Below are positions 61,459 to 64,000 of a DNA stretch of 64,000 nucleotides, piece by piece (the stretch's first letter is position 1; each line of letters begins with the position of its first letter). The stretch is from contig OZ024807.1 of assembly GCA_964017045.1 (NCBI GenBank), positions 19,389,813 to 19,453,812 on the forward strand, written 5' to 3'. The position numbers and the translations under genes were made by a program. This DNA comes from Omphiscola glabra (taxonomy: Eukaryota; Mollusca; Gastropoda; Lymnaeidae). Under the pieces are notes generated by a model, which saw nothing but the letters and a program-made list of their open reading frames with translations, did not search any database and was not told the origin of the DNA.

Positions 61459-63374
61459 GGAAAATGTTGTATTGCACAGCTCAGCATTTGGAGCTGGTTG
61501 CCAATTTACTAGCCGGGGTCTTAAGAGAGTAATCTCAGAGCATCACCAGAATATGTGCGTTAGTTAGTTCGATGGCTTTGACATAATTTTGTTTAAAATG
61601 TTGACTGTTAAATCCAAATTCATTATGTGAACATATTTTTAAAAACTTCCTGCTTTCAGCTATGTGTAGATATTCTCTAAACTAGGCGTAGTCCCAAAGC
61701 GAGAGGGCCCTTGCTTCTCTATTGGCGTTTGCTAGCTTTAGATGTAAAATTACATTTGTTTTAAAAATAATAATTAAAGTTCAACTTTACAATTGCTTGC
61801 AAAAATATTGTAAAAAAAAGAACTATTTTCTGTTCACTAAAACGCAATAGTTTCATCCAAATTATGTGTACAAATGGGCCTATTTAAAAACATAGGCAAA
61901 AATTAACATAGAAGAAGTGGAGATGATCAAAAAATGGTATCGACCAATTGACATCTGTTAGAGAAATTTGCAATTCTAATCCCAGATGTTGTAAAACTCA
62001 TCTACTCCAAGTATTGATCTCTTCATTGGTCATACATTGTGTGTAGGTTTGAATTCGTGTGTAACAAGATTCCTTTTTGCAAGTGCAATCCGTTTCCTAC
62101 CATGCAATTGATTAGTTTATTTGTTCGCAACAATTTTAGAATCTTGAGCCGCTGATAAAACATGTTGAGTATTTAGTTCAAACAATTTTTGAGTATTGTA
62201 TTTAATCGATTTAGTGTAAATTTCCGCCCACTGAATTTAAGAGGCAAGTAAATAAAATGGCATGTCCCAAAAAGTAATTATACAGTTAAAAAGGTAAAAA
62301 AAAATAGTACACTTTATTTTTTTTAAAATAACTTTCTATCAAAGACTAGACAAAACGCACTAAAAGGTGTACATTGATTCCGAATTTCTTAAAAATGCAT
62401 TTTGTGTTGAAAGAAATGCAGAATTGTAGATGATGACCCAATGAAGCGAAAGGATTCGAATTGAATTGAAACGTACATATATATTTTATTGTCAAAATTA
62501 AGTGGTGGCTTATCGCCAATAGCACCGATGCTACAAATAATTAGCTTTTTTTTTTACTTTTTGTGTCATATTATTTATATATCATCATCATTTTTTTTAT
62601 ATAATTTATATTTTTTCGATTAAAAAAATAAATAAATCTCTTCATTTTTTAAAATAATTTGTATTGTATTCATTTTAATTTAAAAACAATCTTTACTCAA
62701 GTCGCAAGTATAGCGCAAAATATCGTGATGAACAAGAACAAAGCATACTTATTTTCTTTTTTAAAAAACAATTATTAAAAGCCTACAATTAAATGAAAAC
62801 TTGAAGTCAGCCTAGAAACTTGAACATATTGAAACTTATAACATCAAGATCCACAGAAAATTGGAAAATCAAAAAAATCTTGGTGTCCCTGCTAGTAAAA
62901 TGTCTTGATATTTTTTTAAAACCAAAAAGTGGAATTTTATCATGGAAACACCAAAACACAAGATAGGCTGACTTAACCATGACACCTACAATAGATATTT
63001 TTTTTACACATTAAAAAAAAATTCATTGGGGTTCTCAGGATCAGACTGAAAGTAATGGGCTGTGAGAATCGTGTAATGGAGTAATCATTAGGACCACATT
63101 GTTCAGAAGCATGACGTCACTGGCGTTTATTTTCATTCTAAAAATGTGTATATTTGTTTAAAGTTCTTTTTGACAGTATTTTAAAGTGGGTTATTCTTTT
63201 TAAAGGAACTTTTTTTAATAAAAAATCTTAAACCATGCATTACAGTTTTCAACCAACTAAGTGATCTTCAAACACTTAAAGTTTAGTTTTTAACCAATGT
63301 ATCGGTTGGTTATTGTTTTCTATTATCTGCTGCCGAAGGCCTACAGACGAAACATCCACTTAATTGTGTTGTCT

Positions 63375-63380
63375 TTTATT
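63375..63380 (-). terminator. Polyadenylation signal AATAAA for R4
   Basis: AATAAA on the minus strand about 46 nt beyond the R4 stop codon. Confidence 0.45.
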
Positions 63381-63425
63381 TTCAAAGTTTAACATATTTT
63401 GTTTAACTCATTACTTAAACTGATT

Positions 63426-63616
63426 TTATAAGATTTGATTTTTCACAAAGTCTAAATCAGCGTAGTAAGATTCGTCAAACGTTTTGGTTCTCAGGTATTC
63501 ATCCCTTGTGTCGTTGAACAATTTCTCCTCTAGGCATCCAATGACAACACGGTCTTCCTTTAGGTAGAACTTGTTGGCAAAAAGATGCTTGGCCTTTGCT
63601 AATCGACTCAGGTCGC
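63426..63616 (-). CDS. R4 terminal exon with one ITIM
   Basis: Frame GDLSRLAKAK ... VVIGCLEEKLFND ... DESYYADLDFVKNQIL, then TAA. An AATAAA follows about 46 nt past the stop (63380-63375). Confidence 0.65.
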
Positions 63617-64000
63617 CTGTTAATTTTTTTTTTTCGCAGTGCAGATAAGAGAATGGGATATCTTTAAGCATGATCTTTATTGACCGATTAAACAAGCACA
63701 TTTTATGACTAAATACGATGAAACCATGCCCCCGCCCCCAACTTGCACGTTTTTTAAAACAACCCTCATGTTTTACCGCACAGCACTATTGCAATGACAC
63801 CCTTGTTTAAGGGGCTGTCAAGGCTTGACGTTTTTATATTGATAGATACCCAGGATTAGCTTAAGCTTAACTTTACACGTAAACATCTGGCAGCTGTAAA
63901 TCTTATGGAATCAGCTTAATATAGTTACCTGTGCTTTGAATGCAAACTGTTCTTTTAGAACGGCCGGCGCAGACTGTCCTGTTCCCAGACCATATCTTGT
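63426..64000 (-). CDS. R4: partial receptor gene, 3' end only
   Basis: The last two exons of a fourth gene in the same orientation and layout. Terminal exon 63616-63426 (191 nt with TAA) enters in phase 1 after the acceptor TTAACAG. It encodes 62 residues including EYLRTK and ESYYADLDF, where S-Y-Y-A-D-L fits the ITIM consensus. The preceding exon ends at 63929 with donor GTAACT in phase 1 and encodes CAGRSKRTVCIQST, similar in place, size and charge to the juxtamembrane exon of R3. Its start (63973, after GGACAG) is tentative because the upstream sequence has no clear pyrimidine tract. The transmembrane and ectodomain exons lie outside the window. An alternative reading from an ATG at 63701 is possible but lacks splice support. 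Confidence 0.6.
63929..63973 (-). CDS. R4 penultimate exon (tentative start)
   Basis: 45 nt, phase 1-1 if the acceptor is GGACAG. Basic residues and two cysteines as in R3 exon 10. Confidence 0.4.

Larger units (their letters stand above)
54777..63425. other. Intergenic region between R3 and R4
   Basis: About 8.6 kb with no receptor exon found. It contains the Penelope-like relic at 56400-57075, the (TA)n tract at 58757-58838, dispersed repeat A at 59382-59805 and the LINE RNase H relic at 60356-61458. The rest is AT-rich without visible structure. Confidence 0.5.

Noticed and set aside
63617..63701. 5' extension of the R4 terminal ORF to the ATG at 63701
   Set aside because: The acceptor TTAACAG at 63617-63623 with phase 1 matches the family rule; the extension crosses a poly-A run and has no start context or splice link.

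Overview
The window looks like nuclear DNA of an animal, most likely a gastropod mollusc. It is very AT-rich and intron-rich. It carries many minisatellites and poly-A, poly-T and poly-G runs. It also holds remnants of hAT DNA transposons, a Jockey-like LINE and a Penelope-like retroelement. No bacterial gene layout, rRNA, tRNA or CRISPR array was seen. The species assignment is inference; no marker gene for it lies in the window.

The main content is a head-to-tail cluster of single-pass transmembrane receptors of immunoglobulin/fibronectin type, all on the minus strand. I resolved three complete genes exon by exon from splice sites and reading phase, plus the 3' end of a fourth. R1 (8401-22342) has 14 coding exons and 958 aa. 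R2 (32122-42288) has 7 exons and 351 aa. R3 (46632-54776) has 11 exons and 892 aa. R4 (63426 to the window end) shows its last two exons only. Each complete gene starts with a signal-peptide exon ending in phase 1. Extracellular exons follow, nearly all symmetric phase 1-1, then one transmembrane exon, short basic juxtamembrane exons and a cytoplasmic tail. The ectodomains of R1 and R3 mix Ig domains, one FN3 domain each, and eight copies (a ninth lacks its cysteines) of a ~107-aa two-cysteine domain that I do not recognise. R2 has one Ig domain split over two exons.

The tails differ. R1 has three strict ITIM-type tyrosine motifs (I/V/L/S-x-Y-x-x-I/V/L) plus YxN motifs, and R4 has one. R2 and R3 have tyrosines but no strict ITIM. 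By analogy with vertebrate paired receptors, the cluster could encode inhibitory and non-inhibitory surface receptors with related ectodomains. That is inference from motifs.

Layout: 1-7.9 kb is AT-rich intergenic DNA. 7.95-22.3 kb holds R1, with a minisatellite overlapping its stop codon and a GC-rich insertion with a 12-bp target duplication in one intron. 22.3-32.1 kb is intergenic with transposon remnants and a few unidentified coding-like pieces. 32.1-42.3 kb holds R2, whose introns carry a deleted hAT element, MITE-like elements and several minisatellites. 46.6-54.8 kb holds R3. 54.8-63.4 kb is intergenic with a Penelope-like remnant, a (TA)n tract and a LINE RNase H remnant. R4 begins the next unit at 63.4 kb.
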